Assembly: GCA_937996655.1 (NCBI GenBank)
Contig: CALKUK010000014.1
Coordinates: forward strand, 62,001 to 126,000
Origin: an uncultured Sphingomonadaceae bacterium
GTDB taxonomy: Bacteria; Pseudomonadota; Alphaproteobacteria; Sphingomonadales; Sphingomonadaceae
DNA: 64,000 nucleotides
Reading direction: 5' to 3'
Shown here: positions 17,676 to 27,745 of the stretch, piece by piece
Position numbering within the stretch: the stretch's first letter is position 1
Layout: the number at the start of each line of letters is the position of its first letter
The notes under the pieces: model-generated
The model's input: the letters and a program-made list of their open reading frames with translations, nothing else
Database searches by the model: none
What the model was told of the DNA's origin: nothing
Position numbers and translations under genes: made by a program

Positions 17676-19085
17676 TTACGCGCTGTAGTACATGTCGAAC
17701 TCGACCGGCGACGGGGTCATTTCCCAGCGCGCGACTTCGCCCATCTTGATGTCGATATAGGCGTCGATCTGTTCCTTGCTGAACACGTCGCCCTTCAGAA
17801 GGAAGGCGTGATCGGCTTCGAGTGCTTCAAGAGCCTCACGGAGCGAACCGCAGACAGTCGGAACCTGGGCCAGTTCTTCCGGCGGAAGATCATAAAGGTT
17901 CTTGTCCATGGCATCGCCCGGGTGGATCTTGTTCTGGATGCCGTCGAGGCCCGCCATCATCAGCGCCGAATAGCACAGATAGGGGTTGGCCATCGCGTCG
18001 GGGAAGCGGATTTCAACGCGCTTCGCCTTGGCGCCCGCACCATAAGGGATACGGCAGGAGGCGGAACGGTTGCGCGCCGAGTAAGCGAGCAGCACAGGTG
18101 CTTCATAGCCCGGGACCAGACGCTTGTAGCTGTTGGTCGATGGGTTGGAGAACGCGTTGATCGCCTTGGCGTGCTTGATAATGCCGCCGATGAAGAACAG
18201 GCACATTTCCGACAGACCGGCATAGCCGTTACCGGCGAACAGCGGCTGACCCTTTTCCCAGATCGAGAAGTGGGTGTGCATGCCCGAGCCGTTATCTTCC
18301 TTGATCGGCTTCGGCATGAACGTGGCCGTCTTGCCATAAGCTTCAGCCACCATGTGGACGACATACTTGTAGATCTGCATGCGGTCGGCGGTCTGCGTCA
18401 GCGTGCCGAAGGTCAGGCCCAGTTCGTGCTGCGCTGCCGCCACTTCGTGGTGATGCTTGTCGCAGGGCAGGCCCATTTCAAGCATGGTCGAGACCATCTC
18501 GGCGCGGATGTCCTGTGCCGAATCGACCGGAGCGACGGGGAAGTAGCCGCCCTTGGCGCGCGGACGGTGGCCAAGGTTGCCGCTGTCATAGTGCGTGCCG
18601 GTGTTGGTCGGCAGTTCGATATCGTCGAGCTTGTAATAGCTGGTGTTGTAGCCGTTTTCGAACTTCACATCGTCAAACATGAAGAATTCGGCTTCCGGGC
18701 CGACATAGACGGTGTCGCCGATGCCGGTCGACTTGAGATAGGCTTCAGCGCGCTTGGCGGTCGAGCGCGGATCGCGCGAATAGAGTTCGCCCGTCGACGG
18801 TTCGACGATGTCGCAGAAGATGATCATCATCGGCGTCGCGCTGAACGGATCAACATAAACGGCGTCCAGATCGGGCTTCAGGATCATGTCGGATTCGTTG
18901 ATGGCCTTCCAGCCTTCGATCGACGACCCGTCGAACATCAGACCGTCGGTCAGTTCATCTTCACCCATCACGCCGGCGCACATCGAAAGGTGCTGCCACT
19001 TGCCCTTGGGGTCGGTGAAACGGAGATCAACCCATTCGATCTCCAGGTCCTTGATCTGCTTCAGAATGTCTGCCGGTGTGGCCAT
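17676..19085 (-). CDS. glnA: type I glutamine synthetase
   Basis: Makes glutamine from glutamate, ammonia and ATP; dodecameric cytoplasmic enzyme and the entry point of ammonia assimilation. The 469-residue length is that of GSI-beta enzymes. The catalytic segment [13 protein letters not shown]-binding [14 protein letters not shown] and the adenylylation loop NLYDLPPEE (Tyr398, the site modified by GlnE) are visible, so activity is probably regulated by covalent AMP. AAGGAAGG stands before the ATG. It follows glnB by 80 bp and shares its sigma-54-like promoter. Confidence 0.98.
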   Translation of the reverse strand: MATPADILKQIKDLEIEWVDLRFTDPKGKWQHLSMCAGVMGEDELTDGLMFDGSSIEGWKAINESDMILKPDLDAVYVDPFSATPMMIIFCDIVEPSTGELYSRDPRSTAKRAEAYLKSTGIGDTVYVGPEAEFFMFDDVKFENGYNTSYYKLDDIELPTNTGTHYDSGNLGHRPRAKGGYFPVAPVDSAQDIRAEMVSTMLEMGLPCDKHHHEVAAAQHELGLTFGTLTQTADRMQIYKYVVHMVAEAYGKTATFMPKPIKEDNGSGMHTHFSIWEKGQPLFAGNGYAGLSEMCLFFIGGIIKHAKAINAFSNPSTNSYKRLVPGYEAPVLLAYSARNRSASCRIPYGAGAKAKRVEIRFPDAMANPYLCYSALMMAGLDGIQNKIHPGDAMDKNLYDLPPEELAQVPTVCGSLREALEALEADHAFLLKGDVFSKEQIDAYIDIKMGEVARWEMTPSPVEFDMYYSA

Positions 19086-19165
19086 GTTATCGTTACCTTC
19101 CTTTATTGAAGTCGGATTGTTTTTGGCCCCGTCAGAAATGTTGTCAGGCGGGGCGGTCGAAAAAT

Positions 19166-19651
<486 letters not shown>

Positions 19652-19705
19652 TTAATATTTAAGCAGAGGTGGCGCGGCGCGACATATTCTGTCGCCCGGC
19701 CACAC

Positions 19706-20554
19706 TCAGGCCGGCGAATCGCTTCCGGCTGGACGGTGCGGCAAATCGAATCCGGCAAGGCTCTTGGTGAAGATCTCATAGCCTGTTTCGGTGATGCCGA
19801 TCGTGTGTTCAAACTGCGCAGAGAGGGTCCGGTCACGCGTCACTGCCGTCCAGCCATCTTCCAGCACCTTGCAGTCGGGGCGGCCGATATTGACCATCGG
19901 CTCAATGGTAAAGAACATGCCTGGCTTCAGCTCTGGCCCGGTGCCCGGGCGGCCGACATGGACGACCTCCGGCGCATCATGGAACAGGCGGCCAATGCCA
20001 TGCCCGCAGAAATCGCGGACAACACCAAAGCGCTGCCGCTCGGCATGGACCTGAATCGCATGCGAAATGTCGCCCAGATGGTTGCCGGGCTTGGCCTGTT
20101 CGATGCCGAGCATCATCGCTTCGAACGTGGTTTCCACCAGACGCCGCGCTTTGATCGGCACATCGCCCACCAGATAGGTCCGGTTGGTGTCGCCATGCCA
20201 TCCATCGACGATGGGGGTGACATCGACATTGACGATATCGCCGCTCTTTAGCGCCTTGGGGCCAGGGATGCCGTGGCAGATGACGTGGTTGACCGAGGTG
20301 CAGCAGCTGTGCGTGTAGCCCCGATAGTTGAGCGTGGCGGGCACGGCACCATTATCAAACGTCATCTCGCGCACCAGATCATCAATTGCCTGCGTGGTCA
20401 CGCCGGGCTGGATGAAGGGCGCCAACGCATCAAGGATTTCGGCGGCCAGCTTGCCGGCCCTGCGCATCCCGTCAAAGGCTTCCGGTCCATGCAGGCGAAT
20501 GGCGCCCGAACGGACGGGAACGGTGTCATCGGTAACGATCTGATATTGGGTCAT
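19706..20554 (-). CDS. map: type I methionine aminopeptidase
   Basis: Cotranslational removal of N-terminal methionine. 282 residues, with the five metal ligands in order: Asp111 (NVDVTP), Asp122 (GDTNRT), His185 (CGHGIG), Glu218 (FTIEPM) and Glu249 (AQFEHT); His90-type SVNHVICHG is also conserved. The C-terminal 15 residues are an extra Pro/Ser-rich tail. It stands alone, 150 bp upstream of glnB in the opposite sense of reading, with a repeat element on its 5' side. Confidence 0.97.
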   Translation of the reverse strand: MTQYQIVTDDTVPVRSGAIRLHGPEAFDGMRRAGKLAAEILDALAPFIQPGVTTQAIDDLVREMTFDNGAVPATLNYRGYTHSCCTSVNHVICHGIPGPKALKSGDIVNVDVTPIVDGWHGDTNRTYLVGDVPIKARRLVETTFEAMMLGIEQAKPGNHLGDISHAIQVHAERQRFGVVRDFCGHGIGRLFHDAPEVVHVGRPGTGPELKPGMFFTIEPMVNIGRPDCKVLEDGWTAVTRDRTLSAQFEHTIGITETGYEIFTKSLAGFDLPHRPAGSDSPA

Positions 20555-20608
20555 GAGGGCGATATAGGCAGGTTCGGGAGAGGGCGCAAATGGCTGGGTC
20601 CCAGCACC

Positions 20609-20679
20609 GCGTCACCCCAGCGAAGGCTGGAGTCTCGTCGGTTGGGTGTATGAGACGCCAGCCTGCCTTGGCATGACGC
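20609..20679. repeat. imperfect palindromic repeat, 28-bp arms
   Basis: Arms 20609-20636 (GCGTCACCCCAGCGAAGGCT...) and 20652-20679 match in inverted orientation at 22 of 28 positions, around a 15-bp centre. A smaller palindrome, GCTGGGTCCCAGC (20593-20605), sits beside it. The GTCACCCCAGCGAAGGCTGG core is a motif I recognise from dispersed repeats of sphingomonads and relatives. It lies in the 131-bp gap between map and the S9 peptidase gene, where no gene is present. Confidence 0.7.
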
Positions 20680-20685
20680 TTTCGC

Positions 20686-22608
20686 TCACTCCCCCAGCAG
20701 CGTCTGCTTGTAGAACTGGAGCGCGGACCAGAAGGCATAGTCGATATTTTCCTTCTTGCCCCAGATATGGCCCTCATTGCTCGCAAGCAGGTGCCAGACG
20801 GTGCCGCCATTGGCGCGAATGGCCTTCACCACCTGTTCGGCTTCGGACGCGGGCACGCGCGGGTCGTTGCCGCCGGTCACGGTGAACATCGGCTTTTTCA
20901 TCTCTTTGACGCGTTCGAGCGGGGAGATGGCGAGCAACTTTGCCCGCTGCTTGGGGTCGCGCTCATCGCCATATTCGACGCGGCGGAGATCGCGGCGGTA
21001 GCTTTGCGTCGTCTCAAGGAACGTCACGAAGTTGGAGATGGCGACCACGCAATGCGTGCTCTTCAGCTTGTCGGCAAACCAGACGGCGGCGGCATAGCAC
21101 ATATAGCCGCCATAGGACCGGCCGGTGAGGGCAAAGCGCTTGGCATCCAGACCGGGGTCTTTGGCAAGTGCATCGAGGAAGGCGCCCATGTCCTTTACCG
21201 AATCCTCACGCTTAAAGGCGCCGTCGTCGAGGCCGACAAAGGTCTTACCATAGCCGGAGGAGCCACGGACATTGGGGTAGAAGAGCGCAATGCCAAGCTC
21301 ATTCACGAGATAGTTGTACGCGCCGATAAAGGCTGGGCGGCTCTGGCTTTCGGGGCCGCCATGCACCCACATCAGCATCGGGCGCTTGCCGGGGAACTTC
21401 GTGGCATCGGGCCGATAAAGGAAGCCCGACATCTTGAGGCCGTCAAAGCTCTTGATCGCGACCAGCGAAGGCTCGACATTCTTGGCGGCATCGAGCCCGC
21501 CCGTTTCGCTCGCGCTCCAACGGGTGACGGCAAGCGTCTCTGGGTTGATGCTATAGGCGTCAGACGGGCTGCGGGCCGAGGACAGGCTCAGCCCGATCTC
21601 CCCCCAATTGGAGACCTCCATCGCGCCGACAACACCCGCCGGAAGGGCCTCTACGGTCCGCGTCTTTCCGGTCGCGGGGTCAAGCAGGCGGACGCGGCTG
21701 ATGCCGGCTTCATTAACGACATAGGCGATGAAGCGCCCGTCGCTGGAGATTTTGAAGCTTTCGACATCCCATGTCTCGGCGGGGCCGCGCGGCGTGAACT
21801 TGCCGGTGGCTGGGTCCAGCGTGCCGAGCCGCTGAACGTCAGACCCCTCATCGCTCAGCACCCATAATGTGCCATCGGGCGCGGTATCGACCTGACCATA
21901 GGCAATCTCTTTGCCCGTATTTCCAATGGGCGTCAGCGCACCAGTCGCCAGATCAAGCCGGTAAAGATCGACATCGGTGATGGAGCGGTAGTTGCCGACA
22001 ATGGCGCTCTTGTTATCGGGTGCGAAGGCGGAAATGGCCCAGCCACCGCCCTGCACCTGCGCGACCATACGCGCGGTGGAGGGATCGCGCGGGTCCATGA
22101 CATAGAGGTCGCTGTCCGCGCCGTTGCGCTTGGTGGAGCTATAAGCGATCAGCTTTCCGTCGCCCGACCAGGTGGAAAATTGGTTGCGGCTCTTGCAGTC
22201 CGTCAACAGGGTCAGTTGACCGTCCTTCAGCGTGTAGAGCTGATAAAACTCGCTGCCGCCCACATCCTTTTCAACCAAAAGGACATCCGCCGTCTTGGGC
22301 GCCCAGCTGCCGTTCGCGACCGGTTCATCCTCAAAACTGATCTGCGTGCGGGCGCCCATTGGCGTCGTGATGCGGTGCAGCTGCTGCGTGTTGCCAAAAC
22401 GGGTTGCGATCAGCATCGACTTGTCGCTGGGGTGCCAGCCAAGGAAGGTCGCGGTGCGATATTCCATATAGGGCCGCGTGGCTGTGGCGAGTGCGGTCGG
22501 CACGGGCGGTACACCATCGACGCGGATGGCGGCCGGCTTCTCCACGGTCTGCGCGAGCGCAGTGGTCGCGGACAGGGCGGCAAGGATGGCGAGCAATGTC
22601 AGGCGCAT
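20686..22608 (-). CDS. S9 family peptidase (prolyl oligopeptidase family), exported
   Basis: 640-residue alpha/beta-hydrolase peptidase with a signal peptide (MRLTLLAILAALSATTALAQ). A seven-bladed beta-propeller-like N-terminal part (residues about 40-380) precedes the catalytic domain with HGGPESQSRP (oxyanion region), the nucleophile elbow GRSYGGYMCYA, the Asp region GGNDPRVPASEAEQ and the catalytic His in SNEGHIWGKKEN. This is the acylaminoacyl-peptidase/DPP-like S9C subfamily. AGAGG precedes the ATG. It probably degrades peptides in the periplasm. Confidence 0.92.
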   Translation of the reverse strand: MRLTLLAILAALSATTALAQTVEKPAAIRVDGVPPVPTALATATRPYMEYRTATFLGWHPSDKSMLIATRFGNTQQLHRITTPMGARTQISFEDEPVANGSWAPKTADVLLVEKDVGGSEFYQLYTLKDGQLTLLTDCKSRNQFSTWSGDGKLIAYSSTKRNGADSDLYVMDPRDPSTARMVAQVQGGGWAISAFAPDNKSAIVGNYRSITDVDLYRLDLATGALTPIGNTGKEIAYGQVDTAPDGTLWVLSDEGSDVQRLGTLDPATGKFTPRGPAETWDVESFKISSDGRFIAYVVNEAGISRVRLLDPATGKTRTVEALPAGVVGAMEVSNWGEIGLSLSSARSPSDAYSINPETLAVTRWSASETGGLDAAKNVEPSLVAIKSFDGLKMSGFLYRPDATKFPGKRPMLMWVHGGPESQSRPAFIGAYNYLVNELGIALFYPNVRGSSGYGKTFVGLDDGAFKREDSVKDMGAFLDALAKDPGLDAKRFALTGRSYGGYMCYAAAVWFADKLKSTHCVVAISNFVTFLETTQSYRRDLRRVEYGDERDPKQRAKLLAISPLERVKEMKKPMFTVTGGNDPRVPASEAEQVVKAIRANGGTVWHLLASNEGHIWGKKENIDYAFWSALQFYKQTLLGE

Positions 22609-22716
22609 GATGACCTCTGGTGAAATGTTAAATGGTGTCCTGCGTAGCGCCCGGGCGATGGTCTATCAACAGGACGGCTCTGGCGTTTCCGTCCGCCCCC
22701 TGCCAATAGGCGCGCC

Positions 22717-24471
22717 ATGGCAGGCCGGCTTCCCGACAGTCCTTTCGTCCTTCTGGACGACGCGCGCAGCGGCAAGGCCACGCCTGCGCGGCTTTACCGT
22801 GATCCGCTGGAAATTGTGACCGCGCAGGATGCGGCCTCCCTTGCAGCCCTGCTGGACCGTTTGGACGCAGGGGACGCGCATTGGGCCGGGTTTTTGACCT
22901 ATGAGGCGGGGCTCTTGCTCGAAGACCGGCTGGCGGATCGCGTCCGCCCGTCCGGCCTGCCGCTCGGTTGGTTCGCGCGCTTTGACGGCTATCAGGAAAT
23001 CGCCCCCGAAGATGTGCCCAGCCTGCTCCCCGATGCAGCAGGCGGTTGGGCAGGGGCGCCGCGTCCGAAGATCGGCCGGGCGGACTATGACGCAGCCTTG
23101 GCCAAGGTGCAGGCGCTGATCGCGGCGGGGGATATTTATCAGGCCAATCTCACGATCCGGTCAGAGGTATCGACAGCGGGTCATCCGCTCGCGCTCTATG
23201 CCGGTCTGCGCCGTCGGGCGAAGGCCGGGTTTGGTGGGGTCATCTGGACCGGCGACGATTGGCTCCTGTCGCTATCGCCCGAACTTTTCTTTGCGCTGCA
23301 TGACGGCAAAGTCACCACCAAGCCGATGAAGGGCACCTCCACACGCGGGGCTTCGGCGGAGGAGGATGCAGCGCTCATCGACCGGCTGCAAAGTGACCCC
23401 AAACAGCGCGCTGAAAATCTGATGATTGTCGATCTGCTCCGCAATGATCTCTCCCGCGTGGCGGAGGCGGGATCGGTGGAGGTACCGCAGCTCTTCACCG
23501 TGGAAAGCTACCCCACCGTCCATCAAATGATCTCCACGGTCTCGGCACGCCTCCAACCGGGCAAGGGTGCAGCCGATCTGCTGCGTGCCATCTACCCCTG
23601 CGGGTCGATCACCGGCGCGCCCAAGATCCGCGCGATGGAGGTAATCGACATGGTGGAGGCGGACCCGCGCGGCCTCTATACCGGCAGCATTGGCCGGGTG
23701 GACCCCAATGGCGATGCTGCGTTCAACGTCGCCATCCGCACGCTGCATTTGCCAGCGGGCCAATCCGTTGCCACATTGGGCTTGGGCGGCGGGATTGTCG
23801 CCGACAGCCGCGTGGCGGAGGAATGGGCCGAATGTCTTGCCAAAGGGCGATTTGTGGCTGACCAGCGCTGCTTTGACCTGATCGAGACGATGCGTTTTGA
23901 CCCCGAACAGGGGATTGAGCGGCTGGACCTGCACATCGCACGGATGCGGGCGAGTGCGCAGGCGTTTGATTTCAAATTTGACCGGCATGCCGTCCGCAAT
24001 GAGCTTCAGGCCGCAACCTTCCGTCTGCGTGAGGCCAAGCGCATCCGCCTGATGCTCGCCAAAAGCGGTGCTGTGGCGATTGAAATTTCCAACCTGCCGC
24101 CTGCGCCCGCAGGGCCGGTGTCTGTCGCCATCGTGCCGCTGCCAGTGGATGTCAGCGATTTCCGCCTCGTCCACAAAACCAGCGACCGTGCCTTTTACGA
24201 CGCGGCCCGCGCCAAGGCAGGCGCGTTTGAAGTTGTCTTCACCGACGCCGATGGCTTCCTGACTGAAGGCAGCTTCACGACGCTGTATGTGGAACGTGAT
24301 GGTGTCCTGCTGACGCCGCCTTTGTCGCGCCGCTTGTTGCCAGGCACGCTGCGGTCCGAACTGATTGAGGCGGGCCGCGCCAGAGAAAGTGATCTGCGGC
24401 CAGATGATTTGGCGAATGGATTCTTCATCGGCAACGCCATTCGCGGCATCCTGCCCGCCCGGCTCGCCTGA
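22717..24471 (+). CDS. pabB: aminodeoxychorismate synthase I / aminodeoxychorismate lyase fusion
   Basis: 584-residue fusion that would make p-aminobenzoate for folate from chorismate and ammonia. Residues about 1-370 are PabB: DIYQANLTI, the PMKGT segment whose Lys marks ADC synthase rather than anthranilate synthase, NLMIVDLLRNDLSRV, and GSITGAPKIRAM. Residues about 385-584 are a class IV PLP-dependent lyase (PabC): the PLP lysine is in LVHKTSDR and the TEGSFTTLYV motif is present. The glutaminase partner PabA is not in the window. It is divergent from the S9 peptidase across 108 bp. Confidence 0.94.
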   Translation: MAGRLPDSPFVLLDDARSGKATPARLYRDPLEIVTAQDAASLAALLDRLDAGDAHWAGFLTYEAGLLLEDRLADRVRPSGLPLGWFARFDGYQEIAPEDVPSLLPDAAGGWAGAPRPKIGRADYDAALAKVQALIAAGDIYQANLTIRSEVSTAGHPLALYAGLRRRAKAGFGGVIWTGDDWLLSLSPELFFALHDGKVTTKPMKGTSTRGASAEEDAALIDRLQSDPKQRAENLMIVDLLRNDLSRVAEAGSVEVPQLFTVESYPTVHQMISTVSARLQPGKGAADLLRAIYPCGSITGAPKIRAMEVIDMVEADPRGLYTGSIGRVDPNGDAAFNVAIRTLHLPAGQSVATLGLGGGIVADSRVAEEWAECLAKGRFVADQRCFDLIETMRFDPEQGIERLDLHIARMRASAQAFDFKFDRHAVRNELQAATFRLREAKRIRLMLAKSGAVAIEISNLPPAPAGPVSVAIVPLPVDVSDFRLVHKTSDRAFYDAARAKAGAFEVVFTDADGFLTEGSFTTLYVERDGVLLTPPLSRRLLPGTLRSELIEAGRARESDLRPDDLANGFFIGNAIRGILPARLA

Positions 24472-24545
24472 CCAGAAACTGGGTCCTAGCGGTTGCCCCC
24501 ATGGGCTTGCTTGCCTATAGGCGCGGCGCACCGCAATTTTCTTAG

Positions 24546-25772
<1,227 letters not shown>

Positions 25773-25840
25773 AGCCGGATCGACCTGTGGCCTTTGCGCC
25801 ACTGTTGACGCGAGAATGCAACATAAACGTCATTTTTTTG

Positions 25841-25855
25841 TTGTGCGTTGCACAA
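25841..25855. promoter_or_regulatory. candidate operator palindrome upstream of the TorF porin
   Basis: TTGTGC-GTT-GCACAA is a perfect 6-bp inverted repeat with a 3-bp spacer, 116 bp before the porin ATG. A second palindrome, CTGATC-TTG-GATCAG (25896-25910), lies closer to the gene and could form a leader hairpin. The binding protein is unknown. Confidence 0.4.
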
Positions 25856-25970
25856 TGCGACGGCATGACTCGGGTGTCGCTGTAACTGCGGCCCCCTGAT
25901 CTTGGATCAGAGAGAGGCATCAGACAGCAACGCAGGCGGAACGACGCAACAACTATCAAGGGGTTTACCC

Positions 25971-26732
25971 ATGCGCACGTTCTCTCGCCCTCTCCTGGGC
26001 CTCGCTCTCGCTCTTTCTGCCACGCCCGCTATGGCGCAGGACGCAGAAACGCCCGCCATCACCGTGTCCGGTTCGGTTGCGGTCGTGTCCGATTACCGCT
26101 TCCGCGGCATCACGCAGACCGACAAGGATTTTGCGGTTCAGGCCGGCATCACCGTGTCGCACGCTTCGGGTGTCTATGCGGGCGTCTGGGGCTCTTCGGT
26201 TGATGACTATATCGCCGCCGGTGGCGATCAGGAAATCGACCTGATTCTCGGTTACAAGAAGACCCTTGGTGCGACGACCCTCGATGTGGGTGGCCTCTAT
26301 TACTATTACCCCGGCTCGTCGAAGATCGTTGCGAACACCAATTCGGACTTCCTCGAACTCTATACCAGTGTGTCGCAGACAATCGGTCCAGTGAGCGCAA
26401 AGCTGGCCGCTTATTATTCGCCGAAACAGGCCGCGCTCTCGCTCGGCGCGGGCAAGCTGGACAACGTCTACGTGAACTTCGGCTTGTCGGGTGCGATCCC
26501 GAACACGCCTGTTAGCCTCAGCGCGGGCATCGGCCGGACCTTCACGAAGAGCTATCTGTCGGGCGGCTCCAAGTACACGGACTGGTCGGTCGGCGCGTCC
26601 TACACATTGGGTAAGTTCACCCTTGGCCTGAACTATGTCGACACCAGCTATGGTGCCGGTGCGCTGCTCAGCCCCTCGGGCAAAGATATCGCCAAGGGCG
26701 GCATCTTCGGTTCGGTCGGCGTTTCGTTCTGA
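25971..26732 (+). CDS. TorF family putative porin
   Basis: 253-residue outer-membrane beta-barrel candidate of the TorF/TIGR02001 family. The start at 25971 has AAGGGG upstream and a cleavable signal (MRTFSRPLLGLALALSATPAMAQ). The mature part opens with the family motif VVSDYRFRGITQTDKD, continues with alternating hydrophobic and aromatic strands, and ends in a terminal Phe (GSVGVSF), the usual signal for outer-membrane assembly. In sphingomonads these genes often accompany ammonium transport genes; here it is alone, with two terminator-like hairpins after it. Confidence 0.88.
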   Translation: MRTFSRPLLGLALALSATPAMAQDAETPAITVSGSVAVVSDYRFRGITQTDKDFAVQAGITVSHASGVYAGVWGSSVDDYIAAGGDQEIDLILGYKKTLGATTLDVGGLYYYYPGSSKIVANTNSDFLELYTSVSQTIGPVSAKLAAYYSPKQAALSLGAGKLDNVYVNFGLSGAIPNTPVSLSAGIGRTFTKSYLSGGSKYTDWSVGASYTLGKFTLGLNYVDTSYGAGALLSPSGKDIAKGGIFGSVGVSF

Positions 26733-26747
26733 TTGATCTGAGTGTTG

Positions 26748-26769
26748 GGGGCCGGGTTCGCCCGGCCCC
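26748..26769 (+). terminator. GC-rich hairpin after the porin
   Basis: GGGGCCGGG-TTCG-CCCGGCCCC, a perfect 9-bp stem with a UUCG tetraloop, 15 nt after the porin stop. It has no T-tract, so it may protect the 3' end or act together with the next hairpin. Confidence 0.6.
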
Positions 26770-26780
26770 TTACAGATACG

Positions 26781-26820
26781 AAAAGGGCGGGTACCGTTTT
26801 GCGGTCCCGCCCTTTTTCTT
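26781..26820. terminator. bidirectional terminator between the porin and DUF3035 genes
   Basis: AAAAGGGCGGG and CCCGCCCTTTTT form the stem, extended inside by CCG/CGG around TTTTG, with A-rich and T-rich flanks on either side. It can end transcription from both convergent genes. Confidence 0.88.
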
Positions 26821-26838
26821 TTGCCTGATGACAGGCGA

Positions 26839-27246
26839 TTACTTCGGCGTAGACGTCCGCGCGGCCTGACCGTCACCTTCCGGTGCGGCGATAATGTCGC
26901 GCGTGGTGGCGCCCTTATCGACCACTTCCGTGCCGGGGTCCCCCGCGTTGGAGCGGATGCCCGGCTGCGCACGCGCGCCGCCGGCGGCGCTCAGCGTCGT
27001 CGATTCAGCGCTCGACCGGGGGGCTGGGCCACCAAACATGGCCTGCAACGCCTGTGTCGAGCTGTCGGCTGCCTGCGCCTGCGGGCTGCCCGCGGCCGGC
27101 GGGACAAGTGCGAAATCTGGCGGCACGACGAGCGGCGCCAGACGCGTCACCTGAAATTCATCGGGAGACTTGCGGTTGAACAGCCCGCCACCGGCACAGC
27201 CCGAAAGCAGCGCACTGACTGCCACAACACCCATAACCTTACGCAT
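26839..27246 (-). CDS. DUF3035 domain lipoprotein
   Basis: 135-residue small exported protein with a lipoprotein signal (MRKVMGVVAVSALLSGC, lipobox LSG|C) and a Pro/Ala-rich body. The segment NRKSPDEFQVTRLAPLVVPPDF is the core of DUF3035, widespread in alphaproteobacteria directly after lspA. The ATG overlaps the lspA stop by 8 nt (ATGCGTAA). Its function is unknown; the place next to lspA and the lipobox suggest an envelope lipoprotein that LspA itself would process. Confidence 0.8.
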   Translation of the reverse strand: MRKVMGVVAVSALLSGCAGGGLFNRKSPDEFQVTRLAPLVVPPDFALVPPAAGSPQAQAADSSTQALQAMFGGPAPRSSAESTTLSAAGGARAQPGIRSNAGDPGTEVVDKGATTRDIIAAPEGDGQAARTSTPK

Positions 27247-27745
27247 TATCAGTCTCCGTTTCTGCTTTGGCATCGCGCGTGAAAAACGCCCGGGCCAAAA
27301 GCACCAATACTCCGATGGTAATCGCCGCGTCGGCAAGATTGAAGACCAAAAAGGGTCTAAACCCGCCAATATGGAAATCGATGAAATCAACGACGTAGCC
27401 GAACCGCACCCGGTCCACGATATTTCCCAGTGCGCCACCCAGGACAAGGCCAAGGCCCAGCACATCCATGCGGTTCTTTTCGCGGGAGATCCACACCGAA
27501 ACGACCGCAGCAATCAGGCCCGTCACGCCCACCAAAATCCAGCGCTCGGCATCATGGCCCGCGCGGAACATGCCCAGCGCCACGCCGTAATTTTCCACCC
27601 ATGTCAGGTTGAGGAAGGGCAGCAGGTAAATCTGCTGCACCGCCTGCAACATAACAGGGCCAGTCATGGCCGCCTTCAGCGCCTGATCCGCGAGGAACAG
27701 CAACGCGGCCAGACCATAGCCAAGGCGCAGATGGCGTTCAGCCAT
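27239..27745 (-). CDS. lspA: signal peptidase II (prolipoprotein)
   Basis: 168-residue inner-membrane aspartyl protease that cleaves lipoprotein signal peptides after diacylglyceryl modification. Four hydrophobic segments are visible and the catalytic aspartates lie in GNIVDRVRFGYVVDF and FNLADAAITIG. The ATG overlaps the ileS stop by 8 nt (ATGGCTGA), and its own stop overlaps the next gene by 8 nt. ileS-lspA is a classic conserved pair. Confidence 0.97.
   Translation of the reverse strand: MAERHLRLGYGLAALLFLADQALKAAMTGPVMLQAVQQIYLLPFLNLTWVENYGVALGMFRAGHDAERWILVGVTGLIAAVVSVWISREKNRMDVLGLGLVLGGALGNIVDRVRFGYVVDFIDFHIGGFRPFLVFNLADAAITIGVLVLLARAFFTRDAKAETETDNA

Noticed and set aside
17562..19109. 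515-codon open frame on the plus strand
   Set aside because: It is entirely antisense to glnA, has no family features, and reflects GC-rich codon bias on the opposite strand.
19126..19151. GCCCCG/CGGGGC hairpin between glnB and glnA
   Set aside because: Only 6 bp of stem with a large loop and no T-tract on the minus strand; not good enough to call an attenuator.
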